NCBI GenBank assembly: GCA_910586595.1
Contig: CAJUJB010000005.1
Location: forward strand, 26,402-90,401
Reading direction: 5' to 3'
Length of the DNA stretch: 64,000 nt
From: an uncultured Muribaculaceae bacterium
Lineage (GTDB): Bacteria > Bacteroidota > Bacteroidia > Bacteroidales > Muribaculaceae
Within the stretch, counting starts at the first letter, position 1. The number at the start of each line of letters is the position of its first letter. The notes below the pieces were generated by a model. It saw nothing but the letters and a program-made list of their open reading frames with translations. It searched no databases and was not told the origin of the DNA. The position numbers were made by a program, and so were the translations under genes. Positions 24,494 through 33,391 of the stretch are shown in pieces.

Positions 24494-25480
24494 TTAGGGT
24501 ATTGATCGCAATACAGTGTAACGCAATCCGAGTTCAAGAACAAAGAATGCCAGAGCTAACCATGCCCAAAGCATATAGTTGTCTTCGGTATGGGAGAAAT
24601 GGCGTACATCCATCTGAGTCTTTTCGAGGGCATCGATTTCGGCGAATACTTCTTCGAGCACACGATTGCCGGTAGCTCGGAAGTATTTACCTCCAGTGCT
24701 GTCGGCTATAGTGCGCAAAGTTGCTTCGTCGATAACTACTGGCTGTGGCTGGAATTCAATGCGGCCGGTAAGTGTGCGGGTAGGATAGGGCGCATTACCG
24801 TTGGTGCCAATACCGATGGTATATATTTTTACACCGAGTTCTTTTGCCACTTCGGAGGCTGTCACCGGAGCAACGACACCTGTATTGTTCGAACCATCGG
24901 TCAGAAGAATTATGCTTTTACTTTTAGCCTTACCCTCTTTAAGACGATTGAGCGCCGTAGCTATACCATCACCGATGGCTGTACCATCTTCAAGTACATT
25001 CATCGAAAGATTATTGAGGTATTGAAGAAGTTGAGCGCGATCGACAGTCATGGGAACGCCTGTGAGACTTTCTCCCGCAAACACAACAATACCTATATTG
25101 TCGCTTTCGCGTCCTGCTATAAATTTAGCAGCTACTTCTTTGGCAGCTTCAAATCGATCGGGCTCGAAATCTCGGGCCAGCATGGAGGATGATACGTCGA
25201 GGGCTAACACAATATCCGTACCTTCGGTAGATGTGGTACGCCAGCTATCCCTTTCTTGCGGTCTTGCCATAACAATGATAAGACAAGCTATGGTTGCCAG
25301 ACGCAAGACAAATAGGAAATGACGCAGATAATGTTTCCACGACTTTGGCAGAGATGCAAAGGCTTGGGTCGACGACAGGGCCATCGTTGCGTGGCTATTG
25401 CGCTGCTTGAGCACATACCATACAATCAAGGGCACCAATATAAGGAGAGTCCAGAGAAAATGTGGATGGGCGAAATGCAT
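24494..25480 (-). CDS. batA: BatA: von Willebrand factor A membrane protein
   Basis: A 328-residue paralogue of BatB with the same plan: N-terminal helices (about 8-24 and 54-72), a vWA domain with MIDAS DVSSSMLARD, the Thr loop DGTAIGDGIATAL and LLTDGSNNTGV, and a C-terminal helix near 303-320 (MLWAWLALAFFVLELGL). The gap to the upstream BatD-like gene is 2 bp and to batB 10 bp. BatA and BatB probably form a heterodimeric periplasmic module; that is inference from synteny. Confidence 0.93.
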   Translation of the reverse strand: MHFAHPHFLWTLLILVPLIVWYVLKQRNSHATMALSSTQAFASLPKSWKHYLRHFLFVLRLATIACLIIVMARPQERDSWRTTSTEGTDIVLALDVSSSMLARDFEPDRFEAAKEVAAKFIAGRESDNIGIVVFAGESLTGVPMTVDRAQLLQYLNNLSMNVLEDGTAIGDGIATALNRLKEGKAKSKSIILLTDGSNNTGVVAPVTASEVAKELGVKIYTIGIGTNGNAPYPTRTLTGRIEFQPQPVVIDEATLRTIADSTGGKYFRATGNRVLEEVFAEIDALEKTQMDVRHFSHTEDNYMLWAWLALAFFVLELGLRYTVLRSIP

Positions 25481-25482
25481 CT

Positions 25483-26490
25483 TTAATTCTTGTTATTTGG
25501 TTTTGCCTCGTCAGCAGAAGCTGTTTCTTCTGGCTGAGGAACGGGTCGGGTCTGCTCTACGAAAGTAGATGCACGACTGAAGGCCTTGATATTGTCATCG
25601 GGAAGAGGCCTAACTTTTGCAAATTTGACAAAGTCTGCAATCGAGAGTACAGATCTCATCTCGTCGGCTGTCATGCGTGTTGTCGGATTAGCACGGAGAG
25701 CTTTAACAATCTGAGTGGAGGTCATCTCCATTGCATTGATGCCAAATCGGCCCTGAAGATACTGACGCAGAATATCAACGAGTTCGGTATAATATTCTTT
25801 TTCATGGCCACTCTCGGCAAGATTGCGCGAACGAAGGCTGTTGAGTCGCGAAATGGCAAGTTCGTAGGGCGGTACGGGCGGTGTACGACGTAATTCTACG
25901 GTTTCTTTATGCTTGCGGAAGGTAAAGTATGCCCAAATGCCAGCAGCCACAACCGCTATAGCGAGAATAGCCCATAAAAGCCAATTGGGTATATAATCAT
26001 ACCATCGATTCTGTGCCGAAACAATGGACGCCATAGGATTGATGGTTTCCAAAGAATCCACATCGACTGACAATACTTTGAATGTCACAACATTTGAAAA
26101 AGCCGTATCTGCCCCGGGCACCGTAAGTACGGCAAAAGGAGGTAGTGTGACAGTGCCAGGGTCAAAAGCTTGTACGGTAAAATCAAATTTTATTGTACGA
26201 CGATTATCAGTTAAAGTGGAAATACTATCTGAGCCTACGACATCAATTCCTTTATAGTCGATATATTCAACGCCAGGAGTCAGAATAGGAAAATCGATGA
26301 GCTGTGCAGGAGAGGATGCGGGCATGTCGACCGTGACGCGGACATGATTTAAATCACCCATAACCACAACGGTGCTGTCAACCTCAGCTTTAACGCTTAC
26401 AGGCTGATGGGCTGCTATCGCATTCAATGACATGAGCAGGCATGAGCCTGCAACTAAGCATGAAGGGAATATTTCAGAGATTCGTTTCAT
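25483..26490 (-). CDS. BatD-like Ig-domain membrane protein of the bat operon
   Basis: A 335-residue protein with signal peptide, one Ig-like periplasmic domain (VSVKAEVDSTVVVMGD to about residue 140), one membrane helix at about 170-189 (WLLWAILAIAVVAAGIWAYF) and a cytoplasmic helical domain resembling DUF4381 (EYYTELVDILRQYLQGRFG). It always sits between the DUF58 gene and batA in such operons. It looks like a reduced version of BatD and may serve as a second anchor. Its start overlaps the DUF58 stop by 4 bp, so translation is coupled. Confidence 0.8.
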   Translation of the reverse strand: MKRISEIFPSCLVAGSCLLMSLNAIAAHQPVSVKAEVDSTVVVMGDLNHVRVTVDMPASSPAQLIDFPILTPGVEYIDYKGIDVVGSDSISTLTDNRRTIKFDFTVQAFDPGTVTLPPFAVLTVPGADTAFSNVVTFKVLSVDVDSLETINPMASIVSAQNRWYDYIPNWLLWAILAIAVVAAGIWAYFTFRKHKETVELRRTPPVPPYELAISRLNSLRSRNLAESGHEKEYYTELVDILRQYLQGRFGINAMEMTSTQIVKALRANPTTRMTADEMRSVLSIADFVKFAKVRPLPDDNIKAFSRASTFVEQTRPVPQPEETASADEAKPNNKN

Positions 26491-27362
26491 ACTGTCGATC
26501 TATTTTTGAAAAGACCCATAAGGGCTTTCACGTAGTCCTCATCGGTTGCGACGGAGGCATAATCCACACGAGTGCTGCGCAGCGTTGAAGACATTTGCTG
26601 CTGGCGGTCGTACCACCATTTGTTATAGGCTTTGCGAGTGCGGGAGGATGAGGTGTCGACCCACTGCGTTTGGCCAGATTCGAGATCTTGTACACGGATA
26701 AGGCCGACATTAGGCATCTCGCTGTCGCGCTTATCGTAGACCTGAATGGCCATTACGTCGTGACGCGACACAGCCACAGTCAGAGGTGTACGGTAGTCGG
26801 AGCTGTCAATGAAGTCAGAAATTAGAAACATTGTGCATCTCCGTTTGAGCGCATCGCTGAAATACTTGACAGCTTGCGCGATGTCGGTGCCGGGATGCTG
26901 AGGCTTGAAGTCGAGCAGCTCACGAATGAGGAAGAGGATATGCTTGCGTCCTTTTTTTGGCGTAATGAACTTCTCGACATGGTCAGAGAAGAAGATGGCG
27001 CCAATCTTATCATTATTCTGAATTGCGGAGAAGGCGATGGTGGCGGCTATTTCTGCAATCATTTCACGCTTCTCCGGACCTTCAGCTCCGAAATTACGGC
27101 TGGCGGAAATATCGACGAGCAACATTACAGTCAACTCACGCTCCTCTTCGTAAACTTTTACGTAGGGATGATTGTGGCGGGCCGTAACGTTCCAATCGAT
27201 GTCGCGAATATCATCGCCGTATTGGTACTCGCGAACTTCCGAGAACATCATGCCTCGACCTTTGAAGGCGGAGTGATATTCACCGGCGAAAATATTCTGC
27301 GAGAGACCGCGGGTTTTGATTTCAATCTTGCGGACCTTCTTTATTAGTTCATTCGAATCCAT
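26487..27362 (-). CDS. DUF58 family protein
   Basis: A 291-residue cytoplasmic protein of the DUF58 family, a degenerate vWA relative normally paired with MoxR ATPases. The family stretch GRGMMFSEVREYQYGDDIRDIDWNVTAR (here given by its ends GRGMMFSEVREY and DDIRDIDWNVTAR) lies at about residues 36-63, followed by a vWA-like core LLVDISASRNFG and FLISDFIDSSDYR. It follows moxR by 21 bp and is coupled to the next gene. Probable role: adapter linking MoxR to the membrane Bat proteins. Confidence 0.93.
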   Translation of the reverse strand: MDSNELIKKVRKIEIKTRGLSQNIFAGEYHSAFKGRGMMFSEVREYQYGDDIRDIDWNVTARHNHPYVKVYEEERELTVMLLVDISASRNFGAEGPEKREMIAEIAATIAFSAIQNNDKIGAIFFSDHVEKFITPKKGRKHILFLIRELLDFKPQHPGTDIAQAVKYFSDALKRRCTMFLISDFIDSSDYRTPLTVAVSRHDVMAIQVYDKRDSEMPNVGLIRVQDLESGQTQWVDTSSSRTRKAYNKWWYDRQQQMSSTLRSTRVDYASVATDEDYVKALMGLFKNRSTV

Positions 27363-27383
27363 AAAAGGAGCTAAGAGGAAGAA

Positions 27384-28379
27384 TTAGGGAACCTGAACCT
27401 TGTCGAGGATGTCGGTGATAATCATATCAGTTGTGAAGTTGTTGGCCTCAGCTTCGTAGGTAAGACCGATACGATGGCGGAGAACATCGTGACAAACCGA
27501 AATGACATCTTCAGGTATTACATAGCCGCGCTGATGGAGGAACGCATATGCGCGGGCTGCACGGGCGAGCGATATTGAGGCACGAGGAGAGGCTCCGAAT
27601 GAGATGTAGCCTGCGAGATCGTCGAGGCCATATTCTTTCGGCGTACGGGTCGCGAATACAATATCGACGATATATCGCTCGATTTTCTCATCAACATAAA
27701 TCTGCTCTACAACTTTCTGTGCCTCGATAACTTCCTGCGGTTTGAGGACGGGCACAACAGGACGTTGTTCTTTAGCGATATTCATGCGGATAATCTCACG
27801 TTCTTCATCTTTTGTAGGATAGCCGATAACGACTTTCATGAGGAAACGGTCAACCTGGGCTTCGGGGAGAGGATATGTGCCTTCCTGCTCGACCGGGTTC
27901 TGGGTAGCCATGACAAGGAAGGGCTTGTCGAGGGGGAAGGTATTATCGCCAATAGTAACCTGGCGCTCCTGCATTGCCTCAAGGAGGGCAGACTGCACTT
28001 TAGCTGGGGCACGGTTAATTTCATCAGCGAGTACGAAGTTGGCGAAAATAGGGCCTTTTTTCACTTGGAAAGTCTCGTTTTTAACACTATAGATCATAGT
28101 GCCTATAACGTCGGCAGGGAGTAAGTCCGGAGTGAACTGGATGCGGCTGTATTTAGCATCAATGAGCTGGGCAAGAGTCTTGATTGCCAATGTCTTTGCA
28201 AGACCAGGAACGCCTTCAAGAAGTACGTGGCCATTGGCGAGGAGCGCGATGAGGAGGCTCTCTACAAGGTGTTTCTGGCCCACGATTGTCTGATCCATTC
28301 CATGTGTGACCATGGTTATGAAGTCGCTTTTACTTGCCACCAACTCGTTAAGTTGGCGAATGTTGACGCTTTCGCTCAT
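27384..28379 (-). CDS. MoxR-family AAA+ ATPase
   Basis: First gene of the bat operon. The 331-residue protein has Walker A GVPGLAKT (about residues 55-62), Walker B FVLADEINRA (about 117-126), sensor 1 in MATQNPVEQEGTYPLPEAQ and the sensor 2 lid GASPRASISL. MoxR ATPases act as chaperones that insert metal or remodel vWA-domain partners; here the partners should be the DUF58 protein and BatA/BatB. No membrane segment. The promoter lies in the 217-bp divergent region shared with the GldB-like gene. Confidence 0.94.
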   Translation of the reverse strand: MSESVNIRQLNELVASKSDFITMVTHGMDQTIVGQKHLVESLLIALLANGHVLLEGVPGLAKTLAIKTLAQLIDAKYSRIQFTPDLLPADVIGTMIYSVKNETFQVKKGPIFANFVLADEINRAPAKVQSALLEAMQERQVTIGDNTFPLDKPFLVMATQNPVEQEGTYPLPEAQVDRFLMKVVIGYPTKDEEREIIRMNIAKEQRPVVPVLKPQEVIEAQKVVEQIYVDEKIERYIVDIVFATRTPKEYGLDDLAGYISFGASPRASISLARAARAYAFLHQRGYVIPEDVISVCHDVLRHRIGLTYEAEANNFTTDMIITDILDKVQVP

Positions 28380-28467
28380 AATGATAAGTGATTATATTTC
28401 AAGTTTTTTGTATATACAAAATTTTTTCACGATGTGATGAGCCGTGATTCTACACGGTTTTCTACCA

Positions 28468-28475
28468 CAAAATTA
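28468..28475 (-). promoter_or_regulatory. Candidate -7 box of the moxR-bat operon
   Basis: TAATTTTG on the minus strand, about 90 nt before moxR; I find no good -33 box. A small hairpin (CCGTG/CACGG, 28442-28459) would lie in the leader. Confidence 0.4.
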
Positions 28476-28562
28476 CTATTATAACACTTAAGTCGCCCGA
28501 AAGTAATGTTAATTTTATCTATTAAGTCTTTAACATTACTTAGTTTTAAACATTTTTATATT

Positions 28563-28570
28563 TAACTTTG
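28563..28570 (+). promoter_or_regulatory. -7 box of the GldB-like gene
   Basis: TAACTTTG matches the -7 consensus; the -33 region (CTTAG, near 28539-28543) is weak. The expected transcription start near 28577 lies before the chosen ATG at 28597 and rules out the longer frame starting at 28570. Confidence 0.55.
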
Positions 28571-28596
28571 TGGTATATAAAACACTGTATAAAAGT

Positions 28597-29574
28597 ATGC
28601 TGAAAAAATATATCGCCGTTGGCTCCATTTTAATGATATTGATGGCATCGTGCCGCGACACAGGATCCGTTCATTCTGAAGATGGGGCTCCTGTAGCTAA
28701 TCTGGTGCGCGTTATTGATGAATATCATTCGCTTGATTCTGCTGCCAGGATGGATACTCTTTCGCTTTATAGGCCCGAGATTACTGCCCTCATGAAAACT
28801 TTGTCGGAAGACTCATTGTCGGATAATATGGTCGATGCTTGGAGCAGTTCATTAGCCGTGGAAAAATTCACGCCTGTGGTCGATTCTATCTTCCCGTCCA
28901 TCGAACCCTTAAGCGGAGCTTTAGGGAATATTTTAAAACGTTCAGAAGAAAATAATCTTGAACTGCCGCACAGAAAATATGCTGCCGTTGTATATGGACG
29001 ACCAGAGTCGATTCTATTCGTCGATAGTGTTATGCTTATTGCGTTGAATCATTTTCTGGGGGCAGACTTTGAGGGCTACTCCCATTGGCCGGTCTATCGG
29101 AGATTAGACAAGACTCCAGAAAATCTTCCCTATAGTATAGCTGAAGCATTAGTGGGAACCTCTTATCCATATCGAGCTTCTGGAGCGGATGCAACCCTTT
29201 TATCGAGAATGCTATATGAGGGGGCTCTTGCAACCGCAAAGATGAAACTTGTCAAAGATGCAAAACTATCGGCAGTGTTAGGCTATAATGCCCGCGACAT
29301 GGAATGGCTTGAAAAAAATGAGTCTGAGATATGGCGTGAATTAGTCTCTAAAAAATTGCTTTACGATAATTCTGAACTGACCGCAGATAGATTTATCGCC
29401 CCAGCACCCGCAATCCGCGATATGGGTACCCAATGGCCCGGGAGGGTAGGGAGATTTATCGGCTACAGGATTGTACAGGCTTATTTGACCCGTCATCCAG
29501 AGACTAAACTGAATGAACTATTATCTCCGACATTTTATACCTCAAGCATGACTTTGCCGGATTCGGGATATTGA
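28597..29574 (+). CDS. GldB-like lipoprotein
   Basis: A 325-residue exported lipoprotein with signal MLKKYIAVGSILMILMASC, lipobox Cys at about residue 19. The C-terminal segment MGTQWPGRVGRFIGYRIVQAYL resembles the conserved end of GldB, a lipoprotein needed for gliding and type IX secretion in flavobacteria, and the middle part (VYGRPESILFVDSVMLIALNHFLG) fits the metallopeptidase-like DUF2268 core of that family, although I cannot see an intact HExxH. GldB homologues also occur in non-motile Bacteroidetes, where the role is unknown. It is divergent from moxR and convergent with the acyl-CoA dehydrogenase gene. Confidence 0.7.
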   Translation: MLKKYIAVGSILMILMASCRDTGSVHSEDGAPVANLVRVIDEYHSLDSAARMDTLSLYRPEITALMKTLSEDSLSDNMVDAWSSSLAVEKFTPVVDSIFPSIEPLSGALGNILKRSEENNLELPHRKYAAVVYGRPESILFVDSVMLIALNHFLGADFEGYSHWPVYRRLDKTPENLPYSIAEALVGTSYPYRASGADATLLSRMLYEGALATAKMKLVKDAKLSAVLGYNARDMEWLEKNESEIWRELVSKKLLYDNSELTADRFIAPAPAIRDMGTQWPGRVGRFIGYRIVQAYLTRHPETKLNELLSPTFYTSSMTLPDSGY

Positions 29575-29589
29575 CCAAGGAATATGATG

Positions 29590-29628
29590 AAAATGCGCGG
29601 CATGGGTTGGTTCCATACCGCGCATTTT
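29590..29628. terminator. Bidirectional terminator
   Basis: An 11-bp perfect stem (AAAATGCGCGG at 29590-29600 with 29618-29628), extended inward by ATGG/CCAT, lies between convergent stops and has T/A-rich flanks on both sides. Confidence 0.9.
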
Positions 29629-29647
29629 AAATTTTGCATGTAAAGTA

Positions 29648-31348
29648 TTAAATGCCGTAAGCCTGCAGTTGAGCGGGCTCGAAGTTAGCGATGAAATCGC
29701 AATGACGAGCAACTTCAGCCTGAGCGAGTTTTGTGTAAACCACTACAGTGTTGCGGAAGCTTTCATTTGTCTTGGCATCCTGAAGGAGGAGGTAAGCCAT
29801 AATAATATCACCAGCCATTTCTACAAGGCGACGAGCCATGAAATCCAGATATTTGGGATCATTGGCCTCGGTGACTTTTGCTACAGCCTTGTCGTATGCC
29901 TCAGTGAGTTGTTTCAGGATCTCAGCATAAGATTCGAGCTCAGCGGGGTAGCCGGCGGCTGCATATGTGTCAATCAATGAACGGTAGGTGCCGGTCGTGA
30001 CGTGGCGGATTGCAGCAACAACCTGAAGCTGGGTAGTTCCTTCGTAAATGGAGGTGATACGAGCGTCGCGATAGATGCGTTCGCAAGCGTAATCCTTCAT
30101 GAAGCCGGAGCCACCGTGAATCTGGATGCAGTCGTAAGCATTCTGGTTGCAGTATTCGCTGCCAAGACCTTTGGCCAGAGGTGTGAGGGCGTCGGCAAGA
30201 CGGCTGTAATGTTTCATTTCAGCACGTTCGTCGGGAGTGAGCGAGCGTTCGCGAGCGATGTCCTCATAGATCTTGTACATGTCAACGAAGCGAGAGCACT
30301 CGTAGAGGAGTGAACGCGATGCATCGAGTTTGGCTTTCATTACAGCGAGCATTTCCGATACGGCGGGGAACTCGATGATCGCTTTGCCGAACTGACGACG
30401 TTCAAGGGCATACTGGTAAGCTTCACGATAAGCGATTTCGCTTACACCAACGCTTTGAGCGGCGATGCCAAGGCGAGCACCGTTCATGAGGGCCATCACG
30501 TATTTGATAAGGCCCATGCGACGGCTACCACAAAGTTCTGCGGGAGCGTTTTTGTATACAAGTTCGCAAGTGGGAGAACCCTTGATGCCCATTTTGTTCT
30601 CGATGCGACGTACAGTCACGCCTCCGTTGCGCTTGTCGTAGATAAACATTGAGAGGCCGCGGCCATCTTTAGTGCCATCTTCCGAGCGTGCAAGGACAAG
30701 GTGAATATCGCTGTCACCATTGGTGATGAAGCGCTTTACGCCGTTGAGGACCCAAGTGCCATCTTCTTTTTGTGTGGCTTTAAGCATTACAGACTGGAGA
30801 TCAGATCCTGCATCGGGCTCAGTAAGGTCCATTGACATGGTTTCGCCTTCGCATACATGAGGAATATATTTCGCACGCTGTTCCTCGCTGCCGAATTCGT
30901 AAAGTGTCTCGGCGCAGTCCTGCAGGCCCCAGAGATTCTCGAAACCAGTATCAGCACGGCTGACAATCTCAGCAGCCATTATATAGGGAGTAATGGGGAA
31001 GTTAAGACCACCGAAACGGCGGGGCATAGCCATACCCATCAGACCTGCCTTGCGGCAGAGATCGAGATTCTCGATAGTTCCATCGGCATAGTGTGCGCGG
31101 CCATCTGAGCAAGAAGCGCCCTGGTGGTCGACAGCCTCAGCATTTTCAGCTATTTTGCCACCGCAAAGGTCGCCTACAATTTCGAGTACTTTGTCGTAGT
31201 TGTCCATCGCGTCCTCGAAGTTGGCGGGGGCGTAGTCGAATTTTTCAGCGTCAGTGTAATTGCGCTCGCGCAATTCGACGATCTTCTGCATCAGCGGGTG
31301 ATTGAGATGATGCTTGAGATCGGGATTATCGGTATAGAAATTAGCCAT
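29648..31348 (-). CDS. Acyl-CoA dehydrogenase
   Basis: FAD flavoenzyme that introduces the alpha-beta double bond into an acyl-CoA and passes electrons to EtfAB, encoded just upstream in the operon. The 566-residue chain has the standard N-terminal helical, middle beta and C-terminal helical domains: MDLTEPDAGSDLQ and FITNGDSDIHLVLAR in the middle part, QYALERRQFGKAI (flavin contact), and IHGGSGFMKDYACERIYRDA with the C-terminal IYEGTTQLQ. It is longer than short-chain dehydrogenases (about 380 residues) by a C-terminal extension, as in the group common in Bacteroidetes. The gap to etfA is 9 bp. Chain-length specificity is unknown. Confidence 0.92.
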   Translation of the reverse strand: MANFYTDNPDLKHHLNHPLMQKIVELRERNYTDAEKFDYAPANFEDAMDNYDKVLEIVGDLCGGKIAENAEAVDHQGASCSDGRAHYADGTIENLDLCRKAGLMGMAMPRRFGGLNFPITPYIMAAEIVSRADTGFENLWGLQDCAETLYEFGSEEQRAKYIPHVCEGETMSMDLTEPDAGSDLQSVMLKATQKEDGTWVLNGVKRFITNGDSDIHLVLARSEDGTKDGRGLSMFIYDKRNGGVTVRRIENKMGIKGSPTCELVYKNAPAELCGSRRMGLIKYVMALMNGARLGIAAQSVGVSEIAYREAYQYALERRQFGKAIIEFPAVSEMLAVMKAKLDASRSLLYECSRFVDMYKIYEDIARERSLTPDERAEMKHYSRLADALTPLAKGLGSEYCNQNAYDCIQIHGGSGFMKDYACERIYRDARITSIYEGTTQLQVVAAIRHVTTGTYRSLIDTYAAAGYPAELESYAEILKQLTEAYDKAVAKVTEANDPKYLDFMARRLVEMAGDIIMAYLLLQDAKTNESFRNTVVVYTKLAQAEVARHCDFIANFEPAQLQAYGI

Positions 31349-31357
31349 TGTTATAGC

Positions 31358-32386
31358 TTACTTGGAGTTTTTCTTATAATATTTGATGAGCTTGGGCACG
31401 ATCTCCTCCATGTCGCCGGTAATTACGTAATCGGCAATTGTGTTGATGGGAGCGTTGGGATCGTTATTGATGGAGATGATGATTGAGCTTTCCTGCATGC
31501 CTGCGATGTGCTGAATCTGGCCAGAGATGCCACAGGCAATATAGAGCTTCGGACGGACAGTGACACCTGTCTGACCGATCTGACGCTCGTGCTCGATAAA
31601 TCCAGCGTCTACAGCTGCGCGAGATGCACCAACTTCTGCGCCAAGAGTGTTTGCGAGGTCAAAAAGGAGCTGGAAGTTCTCTTTAGATCCAACGCCATAA
31701 CCGCCGGCAACAATTATAGGCGAGTTCTTGATGTTGACTTTGGATTTTTCGATATGACGGTCGATGATTTCAACAACGAAGTCTTCGTCGCTTACATATT
31801 TCTTCGCGTCGAGATTGACAACTTCGCCTTTGTGCTCCTCGTTGAAAATCTCTTTTTTCATCACGCCTTCGCGTACGGTTGCCATCTGAGGACGGCACTC
31901 GGGGTTGACGATAGTTGCGACGATATTACCGCCGAAAGCCGGACGGATCTGATAGAGCAGCTCGGTATATTCTTTACCGGTCTTAGGATCTTTGTGATCA
32001 CCAATCTCAAGGGCGGTGCAGTCGGCAGTGAGACCGCTGTGGAGACATGAGCTTACACGGGGGCCAAGGTCACGACCAATGCAGGTGGCACCCATGAGGC
32101 AGATCTGCGGTTTTATTTCGCGGAAAAGATTGATAAGAACCGCAGCGTGGGGATTGGAAGTATAGGGGAAAAGACGTTTGTCTTCAACTTTGTATACAGT
32201 ATCGGCGCCGTAGGGGAAAATCTGTTTTTCGATACCTTCGAGATTGTCTCCGATAACTACGGCTTCAAGTTTTACTCCGAGGCGGTCGGCGAGTACACGT
32301 CCTTTAGTGAGAAGTTCGAGGCTCACATCGGCAACACGGCCTTCGTCGTATTCGCAGTAGACTATGAGGTTGTTCTTGTCTGACAT
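31358..32386 (-). CDS. etfA: Electron transfer flavoprotein alpha subunit
   Basis: Carries FAD and accepts electrons from the acyl-CoA dehydrogenase. Start chosen at 32386 (MSDKNNLIVYCEYDEGR); the frame is open 168 bp further upstream, but this would lie inside etfB and has no ETF similarity. The resulting 342 residues match the family. FAD-binding motifs: IIVAGGYGVGSKENF, EVGASRAAVDAGFI, GQTGVTVRPKLYIACGISG and SINNDPNAPINTIADYVI. It follows etfB by 25 bp and precedes the dehydrogenase by 9 bp. Confidence 0.95.
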   Translation of the reverse strand: MSDKNNLIVYCEYDEGRVADVSLELLTKGRVLADRLGVKLEAVVIGDNLEGIEKQIFPYGADTVYKVEDKRLFPYTSNPHAAVLINLFREIKPQICLMGATCIGRDLGPRVSSCLHSGLTADCTALEIGDHKDPKTGKEYTELLYQIRPAFGGNIVATIVNPECRPQMATVREGVMKKEIFNEEHKGEVVNLDAKKYVSDEDFVVEIIDRHIEKSKVNIKNSPIIVAGGYGVGSKENFQLLFDLANTLGAEVGASRAAVDAGFIEHERQIGQTGVTVRPKLYIACGISGQIQHIAGMQESSIIISINNDPNAPINTIADYVITGDMEEIVPKLIKYYKKNSK

Positions 32387-32411
32387 GGTGATAAATGATT
32401 GGAAGTAGGCG

Positions 32412-33284
32412 TTAGCCGATTGTGTGGTTTGCAATGAGTTCTTTGACGAGTTCCTCGATCTGTCCGTCATTGTTGTCGAGACGGCGGCTTTCTTTTGCGG
32501 TAAAGACAACATTTTCGATTGCCTTAACTTTTGTGGGAGAACCTGCAAGACCAATCTGCTCGGGATCGGCTTCTACAAATGCAGCGCTCCATTCAGCAAT
32601 GTTAAGATCGGGGTTTGCCGCAACTTTAGCAGCTGCAACTTCACTAAGCTTTGCGAGCTCAGAAGGAGAGGCTGCATATTTGTATTTCATCACACGTTTT
32701 GCATTGCGCGGGCGGCAATCAGCTGCTGAGCCGTTGACAGTGACAACACATGGGAGAGGTGCGACAACGGTCTCGACACCGTGTTCAAGACGGCGCTTAA
32801 CTGTTACCTTGCCATCTTTAACATCAAGAATGTCTTCTGCGTAAGTGACCTGAGGTATGCCAAGTTTTTCAGCGATCTGCGGGCCAACCTGAGCTGTATC
32901 GCCGTCGATAGCCTGACGACCGCCAAGAATCAAATCACACTTGCCAAATTTCTTCACAGCCTGGGCGAGTGAGTAAGAAGTTGCGAGGGTATCAGCGCCA
33001 CCGAGTGCACGGTCGGTAAGAACGATACCGCCGTCAGCGCCACGGAAGATTGCTTCGCGGACAATCTCTGCCGCACGGGGGAGGCCCATGGTAAGAAGGG
33101 TAACCGTGCTGCCGGGATGAGTTTCTTTCAGACGAAGAGCCTGCTCAAGCGCATTAAGGTCTTCGGGATTGAAAATCGCAGGAAGGGCGGCACGGTTGAT
33201 TGTGCCGTCTTCCTTCATTGCATCTTTGCCTACATTGCGGGTGTCTGGCACCTGCTTAGCAAGCACTATGATGTTCAAACTCAT
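32412..33284 (-). CDS. etfB: Electron transfer flavoprotein beta subunit
   Basis: Adenine-nucleotide-binding partner of EtfA, 290 residues. Typical features are the N-terminal LNIIVLAKQVPDT, the AMP or FAD loop VLTDRALGGADTLATSY, LILGGRQAIDGDTAQVGPQIAE and the recognition-loop region NAKRVMKYKYA. First gene of the etfB-etfA-acyl-CoA dehydrogenase operon, with a well-formed promoter at 33330-33360. Whether this ETF is of the simple or the bifurcating type cannot be decided by eye. Confidence 0.95.
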   Translation of the reverse strand: MSLNIIVLAKQVPDTRNVGKDAMKEDGTINRAALPAIFNPEDLNALEQALRLKETHPGSTVTLLTMGLPRAAEIVREAIFRGADGGIVLTDRALGGADTLATSYSLAQAVKKFGKCDLILGGRQAIDGDTAQVGPQIAEKLGIPQVTYAEDILDVKDGKVTVKRRLEHGVETVVAPLPCVVTVNGSAADCRPRNAKRVMKYKYAASPSELAKLSEVAAAKVAANPDLNIAEWSAAFVEADPEQIGLAGSPTKVKAIENVVFTAKESRRLDNNDGQIEELVKELIANHTIG

Positions 33285-33329
33285 AGAATACGTTATTTTA
33301 TGTTATTAAATTTTATCAAATTAAGCCCA

Positions 33330-33360
33330 CAAAATTAATGATTTTTGTCGGTCTGTCAAA
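33330..33360 (-). promoter_or_regulatory. Promoter of etfB-etfA-acd
   Basis: Minus strand TTTG (33357-33360), 19-bp spacer, TAATTTTG (33330-33337). Predicted transcription start is about 38 nt before etfB. Confidence 0.8.
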
Positions 33361-33391
33361 ACTTTAGAAGATTAGGAGGCGTTTTGACGTG

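Noticed and set aside
32387..32554. N-terminal extension of EtfA
   Set aside because: It would be read inside etfB and has no ETF likeness.
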